Positions 18,901-25,916 of a stretch of 64,000 nucleotides of DNA are shown piece by piece. Location: contig NZ_AP031498.1 in NCBI RefSeq assembly GCF_042854845.1, positions 2,666,001-2,730,000 on the forward strand, written 5' to 3'. How positions within the stretch are numbered: the first letter of the stretch is position 1; each line of letters opens with the position of its first letter. A program made the translations under genes and the position numbers. The notes beneath the pieces were generated by a model. The model saw only the letters and a list, made by a program, of their open reading frames with translations, ran no database searches and was not told the DNA's origin. The DNA comes from Maricurvus nonylphenolicus (GTDB taxonomy: Bacteria; Pseudomonadota; Gammaproteobacteria; Pseudomonadales; Cellvibrionaceae).

Positions 18901-19658
18901 CCCAGTGCACAGTTAAGACCAATGGATAGGGGCTTGGCGTGCGCCAGTGAGTTGTAGAATGCCTCTGTGGTTTGGCCCGACAAGGTGCGGCCGGAAGCGT
19001 CAGTAATGGTGCCTGAAATCATAATGGGCAGTTCGACACCTTCACGTTCGAAATACTCCTGTACGGCAAAGATAGCTGCTTTGGCATTCAGGGTATCGAA
19101 GATGGTTTCGATCAGAATAATGTCGGCACCACCTTTTACCAGTCCATCACAGGCCTCGATATAGTTTTCCACCAGCTGGTCAAAGGTAACATTACGGGCG
19201 CCTGGGTCATTTACGTCCGGAGAGATAGAGCAGGTACGGCTGGTTGGTCCAATGACACCTGCCACAAAACGCGGTTTTTCGGGCGTTTTGGCGGTCATGG
19301 CATCAGCCGCTTCACGGGCTACTCGGGCAGCAGCAACATTAATTTCGTGAGCCAGGGACTCCATCTCGTAGTCGGCCATTGAAACCTGGGTAGCGTTAAA
19401 GCTGTTGGTTTCAATAATGTCAGCACCGGCTTCCAGATAGGCGGTGTGAATCCCCTTAATAATGTCTGGCTGCGTAATCGACAGCAGGTCGTTATTACCC
19501 GCAATATCCATATGATATTCAGCAAATCGCTCGCCGCGGTAATCGGCCTCCTGGAGTTTGTGGCCCTGGATCAAGGTGCCCATACCACCATCAAGAATCA
19601 GGATGCGTTCTTTGATGGCCTGGTGCAGGGCGGCTATGCGAGCGTTGCGATCTGTCAT
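15960..19658 (-). CDS. metH: cobalamin-dependent methionine synthase
   Basis: MetH transfers a methyl group from 5-methyltetrahydrofolate to homocysteine through cobalamin. All four modules are present in 1232 residues: homocysteine domain with zinc cysteines (GLNCALG and GGCCGTTPGH), pterin-binding domain (NVGERCNVTGS), B12 domain with the axial histidine in GDVHDIGKN, and the C-terminal AdoMet reactivation domain (RPAPGYPACPDH). Length matches E. coli MetH. The ATG at 19658 has a weak ribosome binding site. The leader holds a perfect 24-bp palindrome at 19697-19720, a likely operator; I see no cobalamin riboswitch. nfuA diverges upstream. Confidence 0.97.
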   Translation of the reverse strand: MTDRNARIAALHQAIKERILILDGGMGTLIQGHKLQEADYRGERFAEYHMDIAGNNDLLSITQPDIIKGIHTAYLEAGADIIETNSFNATQVSMADYEMESLAHEINVAAARVAREAADAMTAKTPEKPRFVAGVIGPTSRTCSISPDVNDPGARNVTFDQLVENYIEACDGLVKGGADIILIETIFDTLNAKAAIFAVQEYFEREGVELPIMISGTITDASGRTLSGQTTEAFYNSLAHAKPLSIGLNCALGAKELRQYVQELSRVANCHVSAHPNAGLPNEFGEYDETPEEMVEVVEEFASSGFLNIIGGCCGTTPGHIQAIAKAMTNHSPRPIPDIEPACRLSGLEPFNITKDSLFVNVGERCNVTGSARFKRLIVEEDYATALEVAQEQVENGAQIIDINMDEGMLDAEAAMVRFCNLIAGEPDIARVPIMVDSSKWEVIEAGLKCIQGKAVVNSISLKEGEEEFIEKAKLCMRYGAAVVVMAFDESGQADTQQRKIEICERSYRVLVDKVGFNPADIIFDPNIFAVATGIDEHNNYAVDFIEATRWIRENLPHAGVSGGVSNVSFSFRGNNPVREAIHSVFLYYAIKAGLNMGIVNAGQLAVYDDLPAELKDKVEDVILNKNDGATEALLEIADKYRGDGSSAEKKEDLEWRSWPVKKRLEHALVKGISNFIVEDTEAARLESTRPLDVIEGPLMDGMNVVGDLFGAGKMFLPQVVKSARVMKQAVAHLQPYIEDEKTEGAESNGKILMATVKGDVHDIGKNIVGVVLQCNNFEVVDLGVMVPCEKILQVAQEENCDIIGLSGLITPSLDEMVTVAKEMERQGIDKPLIIGGATTSKAHTAVKIDPNLNINQVAYVADASRAVGVATSFLSDELRPGFVADTQAEYVKVRERNAGRKARGTQRTYQEAISHGFKADWENYTPPAPAFTGTRVLDDYPLESLVDYIDWTPFFITWDLAGKYPRILNDEVVGEAATSLFNDAQAMLKKLIDEKLLKASAVLGFWPANQVNADDIAVYDDNNQQLATLHHIRQQTQKPGNVKPNYSLADFVAPKDSGKTDYVGGFVVTAGIGAEELAKQYEEAGDDYNSIMVKALADRLAEAFAEHMHERVRKEFWGYNKDESLDNEALIKEKYSGIRPAPGYPACPDHTEKETLFKLLDATTATGVTLTEHYAMLPAAAVSGWYFSHPESTYFATGKIQKDQVESLSERKGMDIQTLERWLQPVLGYDN

Positions 19659-19696
19659 GGTGAACTCAGTCTTTCAGTGCAAATAAGTTTGGCGAA

Positions 19697-19720
19697 CTAT
19701 ATCAAAATATTTTGATATAG
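19697..19720. promoter_or_regulatory. perfect 24-bp palindrome upstream of metH
   Basis: The site starts CTATATCAAAAT and its second half is the exact reverse complement. It begins 39 bp upstream of the metH ATG and about 165 bp before the divergent nfuA. The size and symmetry fit a dimeric repressor, for example an ArsR-type SAH/SAM-responsive regulator of methionine genes (SahR-like), but I cannot confirm the match to any published motif. Confidence 0.65.
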
Positions 19721-19884
19721 GTTTGGAAAAGTTCGAAATTCTAACAGAAATAATGGGTTAGGGGTATGAGAATCATAGGAGTAATGGGGCTATTATCCAG
19801 TAACCTTGCTTACTGCATGGTTTTTATGGCGAGAGCTTTGCCGTAAAATATCCCAGTATTGTTATCAGGTATTGGATTGTATTT

Positions 19885-20481
19885 ATGACCACCCCAGCGG
19901 TAAATGTCGATATTACGGAATCAGCACAGGAATACCTGTGTGGTTTGCTCGCTAAACAGGATTGTGAAGGCATTGGTATCCGGATGTTTGTGGCTAATCC
20001 AGGCACACCTCAAGCGGAAACCTGCATTGCCTATTGTCGTCCTGGTGAGGAGAAAGAAGAAGATGTGGTTGTCGAGCTAAACGGCTTTAGTGCCCATTTT
20101 GAAGAGCGTTCGCTACCTTATCTAGAAGATGCCAAGGTTGATTATTCACCAGACCGTATGGGAGGCCAGCTTACTATTCGTGCTCCTAACTCAAAGATGC
20201 CCAAAATCTCTGATGACAGCCCGATTGAAGATAAGATCAACTATGTCCTCTTTAACGATGTAAACCCAGGGTTGGCATCTCACGGTGGTAATGTGAGTCT
20301 GCGTGAGCTGACTGATGACGGCTTTGCAGTGCTGGAGTTTGGTGGCGGTTGTCAGGGCTGCAGTGCAGTCGATATGACACTAAAAGACGGTGTTGAGAAA
20401 ACTCTGATGGAAAAAATCCCTGAGCTGAAAGGGGTAAGGGATATTACCGACCATTCCGACAAGACTAATGCCTATATCTAA
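19885..20481 (+). CDS. nfuA: Fe/S biogenesis protein NfuA
   Basis: NfuA carries a 4Fe-4S cluster to target proteins. The N-terminal half (1-95) is a degenerate A-type domain that lacks its cysteines; the C-terminal Nfu domain has the cluster motif GGGCQGCSAVDMTLKDGVE (two cysteines of a CxxC, cluster bridged in a dimer). 198 residues is close to the E. coli protein. ATG at 19885. Divergent from metH and followed by a strong terminator, so monocistronic. Confidence 0.96.
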   Translation: MTTPAVNVDITESAQEYLCGLLAKQDCEGIGIRMFVANPGTPQAETCIAYCRPGEEKEEDVVVELNGFSAHFEERSLPYLEDAKVDYSPDRMGGQLTIRAPNSKMPKISDDSPIEDKINYVLFNDVNPGLASHGGNVSLRELTDDGFAVLEFGGGCQGCSAVDMTLKDGVEKTLMEKIPELKGVRDITDHSDKTNAYI

Positions 20482-20500
20482 GTCATTATCTGGCAGAAGC

Positions 20501-20529
20501 AAAAAAGGCGCGATTAGGCGCCTTTTTTT
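20501..20529 (+). terminator. intrinsic terminator after nfuA
   Basis: AAAAAAGGCGC (20501-20511) pairs perfectly with GCGCCTTTTTT (20518-20528) over a six-base loop. A and T runs flank both sides, so it can serve both nfuA and the convergent gene at 20553. Confidence 0.92.
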
Positions 20530-20552
20530 ATGGGGTAAATTTGTTAAAAACC

Positions 20553-20927
20553 TCAAAGGTTGTAGCTGTGCTCGAGTATCGTACTGTAGAACTCTTGCTG
20601 ACTGGCGGTAGTGATGGCTCTGGCGTGAATATGAACAGGGTAGTTGTCCAGCCAGTGTAAATCACAGCGCTTAAAGAGGGTATTGCCGAGGCTGTCGAGC
20701 TCCACGCAAATGAGCAGCGTGTTGTCCGGGTTTAGCGCAAGCAGCTCCAGTGTTTGGGCAGCATATTGGGCAATATCTTTTTCTGACAGTGGGCCTGTGG
20801 CGCTTTGCAGGAAGATGTAGTCTACGCCCATCATTTGCGCGATGTGGATGCTTGGGGCTGTGTCGGCATCGAAGGTAAAAGAGGTCGCCAGACACTGTTT
20901 TTCGGCTAGGGATGCGTAAGCATTCAT
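20553..20927 (-). CDS. hypothetical protein, 124 residues
   Basis: I do not recognise this family. The protein has no signal peptide or membrane helix, is mildly acidic, and has two cysteines (QCLAT and KRCDLHW). The alternation of short hydrophobic strands (DYIFLQSA, TLLICVELD) with helices suggests a small alpha/beta cytoplasmic protein. The ATG at 20927 follows GGAGCTCC. It is convergent with nfuA and shares its terminator. A 330-bp gene-free stretch separates it from aroG. Confidence 0.65.
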   Translation of the reverse strand: MNAYASLAEKQCLATSFTFDADTAPSIHIAQMMGVDYIFLQSATGPLSEKDIAQYAAQTLELLALNPDNTLLICVELDSLGNTLFKRCDLHWLDNYPVHIHARAITTASQQEFYSTILEHSYNL

Positions 20928-21256
20928 ATAGGGAGCTCCAAGTAATCACGTTCGTAACCCGTGTGCTTGCGGAAATACGGCTAGTTAGAAACTATATTTG
21001 CAGTGTTACGTAACTGTTTGATTACAAAACTAATTATTATTATCTTCAGGTATTTTTCTGGCTTATAAGTGGCCAGATGACAATCCTTGTGACCTGTTTC
21101 TTCGTCGCGGTCAGTCACAATCTAGCAACCACAGGAATAAAAAGCTAGTGGTTTATAGCTTAAATCGTACATAAATCGCTCTATTTGAGCGTTTGACAGA
21201 AATAAAAAAAGCCCTTAAAGAAGGGCTTTTAGAAAAAATACTTTTAAATCAGCCTG
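20928..21256. other. intergenic region between the 124-residue ORF and aroG
   Basis: AT-rich stretch with no plausible gene. It should hold the promoter of the minus-strand ORF ending at 20553. A 7-bp inverted repeat, TTGTGAC (21087-21093) and GTCACAA (21114-21120), is the only other symmetry I noticed besides the aroG terminator. Confidence 0.5.
21207..21235 (-). terminator. intrinsic terminator of aroG
   Basis: AAAAGCCCTT (21207-21216) and AAGGGCTTTT (21221-21230) form a 10-bp stem over a four-base loop, with A-runs on the plus strand upstream (T run on the transcribed minus strand). It lies about 27 bases past the aroG stop. Confidence 0.9.
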
Positions 21257-22324
21257 TTACTGGCGTTCTTTAAGTGCATCTTTAAGTTTTGCGTGCATAT
21301 CACGCAGGGTCTTTTCAGTGGTGTCCCAACCAATACAGGCATCGGTTACTGAAACGCCGTATTCAAGATCATCACGATTTGAAGAAATCTTCTGATTGCC
21401 TTCACCGATATTGGATTCAACCATAATGCCGATAATCGACTTATTACCTTCGATGATCTGATTGGCCACATTGTCCATTACCAGAGGCTGCAGCTCATGG
21501 TTTTTGTTGGAATTGGCGTGACTACAGTCGACCATGATGTTGCTGGTCAAACCGGCTTTTTCCAGTTCCTGCTCGCACATGGCCACACTGACGGAATCGT
21601 AGTTAGGCTTACCGTTACCGCCACGTAATACCACGTGACCGTATTTGTTGCCGGAAGTCGTGATAATGGCTACCTGGCCTTTACTGTTAATGCCCAGGAA
21701 GCGGTGTGGATTAGCTACTGATTCCAGAGCATTGATTGCAACAGTTAAGCCGCCATCGGTGCCGTTTTTGAAGCCTACCGCTGAAGACAGGCCGGAGGCC
21801 ATCTCACGGTGAGTTTGCGATTCAGTGGTACGGGCGCCAATGGCTGACCAGGAGATCAGGTCCTGCATATATTGCGGAGAAATAGGATCCAGTGCCTCAG
21901 TGGAGGTGGCCAGGCCCAGTTCTGAAATATCGATCAGCAGTTGACGGCCGATATGCAAACCTTCCTGCACTTTGAAAGAGTCATCCAGGTGCGGGTCGTT
22001 GATCAGGCCTTTCCAGCCCACGGTGGTACGAGGCTTTTCAAAATAGACTCGCATAACGATGTACAGGGTATCGCTCAGCTCATCGCTAAGTTTTTTCAAG
22101 CGCTGGGCATAATCCTTGGCCGCATCTACGTCGTGAATAGAGCAGGGACCAATTACTACCATCAGGCGGTGGTCCTTGCGATCAAGAATATTGCGAACGG
22201 TCTGGCGGCCTTCAGTTACGGCTTTTAGTGCCGCGTCAGTCAGGGGCAGTTCCTTTTTTATCTCTTCCGGAGAGATCAGAACTTCTTGCGAGACCACATT
22301 AAGATCGTCTACTGCTTTGGTCAT
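21257..22324 (-). CDS. aroG: 3-deoxy-7-phosphoheptulonate synthase (class I DAHP synthase)
   Basis: First enzyme of the shikimate pathway: joins phosphoenolpyruvate and erythrose 4-phosphate. 355 residues of the AroF/G/H family, with VVIGPCSIHD, VMRVYFEKPRTTVGWKGL, GARTTESQTHRE and VDCSHANSNK visible in order. The sequence alone does not tell which aromatic amino acid inhibits it, so the symbol aroG is a family label. ATG at 22324. Single gene with its own terminator; upstream lies a long hairpin next to the helicase-nuclease gene. Confidence 0.93.
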   Translation of the reverse strand: MTKAVDDLNVVSQEVLISPEEIKKELPLTDAALKAVTEGRQTVRNILDRKDHRLMVVIGPCSIHDVDAAKDYAQRLKKLSDELSDTLYIVMRVYFEKPRTTVGWKGLINDPHLDDSFKVQEGLHIGRQLLIDISELGLATSTEALDPISPQYMQDLISWSAIGARTTESQTHREMASGLSSAVGFKNGTDGGLTVAINALESVANPHRFLGINSKGQVAIITTSGNKYGHVVLRGGNGKPNYDSVSVAMCEQELEKAGLTSNIMVDCSHANSNKNHELQPLVMDNVANQIIEGNKSIIGIMVESNIGEGNQKISSNRDDLEYGVSVTDACIGWDTTEKTLRDMHAKLKDALKERQ

Positions 22325-22388
22325 GGTTGTTCCATCTTCGCTAACTTAAAGGTTATGGCGCTATTCTACTGAAATTTAGACCGGGGGG

Positions 22389-22445
22389 TAGCAAGATTTC
22401 TGCTATTTGGCTGATTAATATCACCCAAATAGCAGAAATTGCTTA
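22389..22445. repeat. long imperfect hairpin between the helicase-nuclease gene and aroG
   Basis: Arms at 22389-22410 and 22425-22445 share TTTCTGCTATTTGG and its complement, 14 bp perfect, extended to about 19 pairs across a two-base bulge, with a 14-base AT-rich loop. It begins at the stop codon of the minus-strand gene. There is no T run after it, so it may protect the mRNA 3' end or be an operator for aroG rather than an intrinsic terminator. Confidence 0.6.
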
Positions 22446-25400
22446 TGGCCTGCTCAAATACTCAACTTCCTGCAGGTGTTGCAGCAAGGGAAAGTAAAGA
22501 GCCAGTCTAACTTGGCGATCTTCTCGCTGGTTGAACAGGTCACCATAGCGCTGTAACTGCGGTTGGTATTCCGTTATTTCCTGCTGCAAAAAAGCCTCCA
22601 GACTTTGGCCTGTAGCTGGTTCACTGCTTTTATAGTCTACAATCCAGCGCAGTTCTTCTCCGCTCTCATTGACGACAAATGTTCGATCAATAATGGCCAG
22701 GCGAGGTTCGCGGGCAATATATTGAATTTCCAGCTCGCAGGCACTGTCTGTGTGATTCGGATCCAGTAGCCAAAGCGCCTGGGGATCACTCAGGGTTTTG
22801 CGAATCGCCAACTCTATTTGATGGCAGGCCTGTTGCAACGCATTACCATTTAGACCCTGTTGCCGTAACTGCATTTGCCATAGAGGCAGCTGTAGCTGAA
22901 TGCGTGTATTGTCCCAGCGATCAGGGCCCTCATTGCCTATTTGCTGCAATATGCGATGAATAACCGTACCTATATGGCGAGCAAAGCGATGACGGAAGCT
23001 GTCGATATTGACCAGGTTTTCCTCATCACTAAATTCCTTGCCTCGGTACGCAGCCAGGGTAGTCGCTGGTACCAGGATGGGTCGCTGCCAGTCCGGGCTT
23101 AAGCGTAAATTGTAGGGCAGGTAGTGGTCAGCCTGATCCCGGTCTTCACCCTCTTGCTTGTTATCGGCTGGAGCCGCCGGGATGCAGTTCAGCTCAGCCA
23201 AATCCAAGCCTCGCCAAAAGCTTGCCAGTAAACTTCCACTGGCAGGCGCTTTTGGATTCTCGGTTTTGGGATCGAGCTTGGCGTTACCCAAAAGGTACAG
23301 CCGCTTAATCGCTCGTGTGCAACCAACGTAGAGAAGGCGAGTCGCCTCCAGGCGGTTCTTCAGCTTTTGCTCTTCTTTCAGGTAGTGATAAACCGGATCA
23401 TTATCCTGACCTGTGGGCGATAAAGTGCTGAGCAGTAATTGGTTATTACCCTGTTTATTGATGCGTTCCTGCCAAAGCAGTAGGGGGTTGTCATCAGCAC
23501 GAGTGGATTTATCCAGTCCAGGAATAATCACCGTGTCGAATTCAAGTCCCTTGGATTTGTGGATCGTCATAACCTGCAGGCGGGTGTCAGCCTGTTTGTC
23601 TGGCGCCGCATATAGCTGATCTACTGCGCGTTTAAATTCCTGCCATTGGGGAATCTGGCTGCCCTGATCGTATTTATCCAGCAAATTAAAATAGGCTTCG
23701 CAGTTATCGTGGTCTGCGCTATCGAGCAGACAAGCAGGGCCGCCAAGAGCCAGCCAGGTACCTGACACCCATTGGCGTAAACTCTTGCGGCGACGATGTT
23801 GCCAGCTACTGCGGATAACCCTGGCGAATCGCTCGAGGCACTGCAGGCCGCTGTCGCTGAGCGGTTTACTGCCATGCTGGCTGCTATCCAGTATACGATT
23901 TAACAAGAATGGGAAGTCTGTCTTGCCGTCATGGGATGCTTCCAGGCCGGCAATTCTGTGCAGGTCACTCAGATCAAGGCCGCACCAGGGGGCTCGTAAT
24001 ACCGATAGCCAGGCGATTCGGTCACTGGGGTCGAGCAGGGCGCGAGTTAAGGACAGTAAATCAATAATCGCCATGCGGCTGGCCAAGGGGTCAATATCTG
24101 TGGCTTGCCAACGCAGACCTGCTGCTTGTAGTGCAGGAATAATCTCACGTAGGTGGCCGCGGTTACGCACCAGTATGGCAATGGTTCCATCGGCGTGATC
24201 GGCTTGTGCCTGCTTTACCAATGCGCAAACCTGATCTGCTTCCTGCTGACGATTTTCAGCATCCATAAATAATTGGGTAGATACAGCAGGACCTTCGAGC
24301 GGAGGATGAAATGCAATGGCATTGGCATAGCGAACAGCACCGCGAGCGATATCATCAGCGTCGGGAAAAGCCAGGTTAAAGGTTTTGTTGACCCAATCAA
24401 TAACTCCACCCTGGGAGCGAAAGTTAACGGTTAGGTCGAGTGGTGTCAGTTGCACGTCACCAATACCGCGACGACGGGCGTCGAGAAAAATACCGACGTT
24501 AGCATCCCTGAAGCCGTAACAGGACTGCATGCCATCGCCGACAATAAACAAGGTTCTGCCATCACCGGGTTGCCAGCCACGGGTGAGGCTTTCAAGCAGT
24601 TGTAACTGGGGGCTAGCTGTATCCTGAAACTCATCTACCAGGATATGGTTAATTTTATAATCCAGCGCCAGGGCCAGGTCAGAAGGACTGTCACTATCTC
24701 CCAGTGAGATAAGTGCAGCGCGCGTGATTTCACTAAAATCCGTTGCATTTAACTGCTTGAACACTAACTTGAGCTCAGCGACCAGCAAGGGCAACAGGTG
24801 GGTGAGGCTATCCAGCAGGCGCCATTGCAACGGGTCATAATGTGCAGGTGGCAGGTAGCGTATCAGTTGTAACTGGCTAAGTAGCTTGGGCTGCTGCTGG
24901 AGTTCTGCCAACAGCTCTGACATTTGTTGTTTGCGCTGTTTCGCCAGGGCTTTAGAGTCTTTATCGGTGCCAGCAGGGAAGCCACATTTTTTATTCAGGC
25001 CACGGGGCGAGCGCCATTCACCTTTTTGCGTTAACAGAAAATCCGAAATGCCGAGCCAAATATCCAGTTGTGATTCATTGGCTTCGGGCAAACCGGTAAT
25101 ACCCTGGCAGTGAAGAATGCGGCCTTCGATATTCTCTTCGGCGCAGTTGCTTGCAGCATAGTCGGCCAGCAACATCATATCGCTAGCCCAAGGCTGCAAG
25201 ATTGCCAGCGTCTCCTCAAAACACTCTGCAGATAAGTCTGCCAGCACGCTTTCCAAATAGGGGCGGGCATGGCGCTTGCCAAACAGGTGGCCCAGCCATT
25301 GATCACGTCGCGCTAGCAGAGAGATTAATAGCTGAATAACAGTTTCTTGATTGTTGTCCAGGTGTTCAAGCAGTCGGGTTAAATCCTGTTGCAGCTCCTG

Positions 25401-25916
25401 GTGACTGTCAGATTCAATCTGTAAAAGTAAATTAATTATCGCCTGGCGATAAGCTTGTTCGGGCTGGTCGAGCAATTGGGTTTGACCACCGATCTGGCTG
25501 GCCAGTGGATTATGCCGAGTTAAGGCACCGCAGAGCCCGTCAATGGTTTGAATGCGTAGCCGGTTAGGGCTGCTTAACAAGTTCCATTGCTGCTGTTTAT
25601 CGCGCTCTAATACAGCCTGGGCAAGATCCCAGGTCAGCTGACCGTGGGGATCTGTTGGTCTTGGATTCTCTGCGGCCTGGGTAATTGCATGGGTTATACG
25701 CTCCTGCATTTCTGCTGCCGCTTTACGGGTAAAAGTAATGCAAAGAATTTCTTCCGGATGCTCACACAGAGGCAAGAGCTTTAAAACCCGCTGGGTGAGA
25801 AGCCCGGTTTTTCCTGAGCCGGCTGGGGCTGTTACAGCATAGGAGCCTGTTGGGTCCAGTGCCTGGCTACGCGCTGCGCTATCTGCAGGTATTTCCGCAG
25901 GTATTGATCCGCTCAT
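22443..25916 (-). CDS. UvrD/RecB-like helicase with C-terminal nuclease domain (AddA-like)
   Basis: 1157 residues. Superfamily 1 helicase motifs are intact: Walker A APAGSGKTG near residue 30, VDEFQDT (Walker B), GDGMQSCYGFRDA, TIHKSKGLEFD, and LLYVGCTRA. A PD-(D/E)XK nuclease domain at the end includes the IVDYKSSEP motif. Expected to unwind and degrade DNA ends for recombinational repair together with the gene ending at 25913, whose stop overlaps this start (ATGA). The pair resembles the AddAB-like set often labelled 'probable DNA repair protein' in gammaproteobacteria, not RecBCD. Confidence 0.88.
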   Translation of the reverse strand: MSGSIPAEIPADSAARSQALDPTGSYAVTAPAGSGKTGLLTQRVLKLLPLCEHPEEILCITFTRKAAAEMQERITHAITQAAENPRPTDPHGQLTWDLAQAVLERDKQQQWNLLSSPNRLRIQTIDGLCGALTRHNPLASQIGGQTQLLDQPEQAYRQAIINLLLQIESDSHQELQQDLTRLLEHLDNNQETVIQLLISLLARRDQWLGHLFGKRHARPYLESVLADLSAECFEETLAILQPWASDMMLLADYAASNCAEENIEGRILHCQGITGLPEANESQLDIWLGISDFLLTQKGEWRSPRGLNKKCGFPAGTDKDSKALAKQRKQQMSELLAELQQQPKLLSQLQLIRYLPPAHYDPLQWRLLDSLTHLLPLLVAELKLVFKQLNATDFSEITRAALISLGDSDSPSDLALALDYKINHILVDEFQDTASPQLQLLESLTRGWQPGDGRTLFIVGDGMQSCYGFRDANVGIFLDARRRGIGDVQLTPLDLTVNFRSQGGVIDWVNKTFNLAFPDADDIARGAVRYANAIAFHPPLEGPAVSTQLFMDAENRQQEADQVCALVKQAQADHADGTIAILVRNRGHLREIIPALQAAGLRWQATDIDPLASRMAIIDLLSLTRALLDPSDRIAWLSVLRAPWCGLDLSDLHRIAGLEASHDGKTDFPFLLNRILDSSQHGSKPLSDSGLQCLERFARVIRSSWQHRRRKSLRQWVSGTWLALGGPACLLDSADHDNCEAYFNLLDKYDQGSQIPQWQEFKRAVDQLYAAPDKQADTRLQVMTIHKSKGLEFDTVIIPGLDKSTRADDNPLLLWQERINKQGNNQLLLSTLSPTGQDNDPVYHYLKEEQKLKNRLEATRLLYVGCTRAIKRLYLLGNAKLDPKTENPKAPASGSLLASFWRGLDLAELNCIPAAPADNKQEGEDRDQADHYLPYNLRLSPDWQRPILVPATTLAAYRGKEFSDEENLVNIDSFRHRFARHIGTVIHRILQQIGNEGPDRWDNTRIQLQLPLWQMQLRQQGLNGNALQQACHQIELAIRKTLSDPQALWLLDPNHTDSACELEIQYIAREPRLAIIDRTFVVNESGEELRWIVDYKSSEPATGQSLEAFLQQEITEYQPQLQRYGDLFNQREDRQVRLALYFPLLQHLQEVEYLSRP

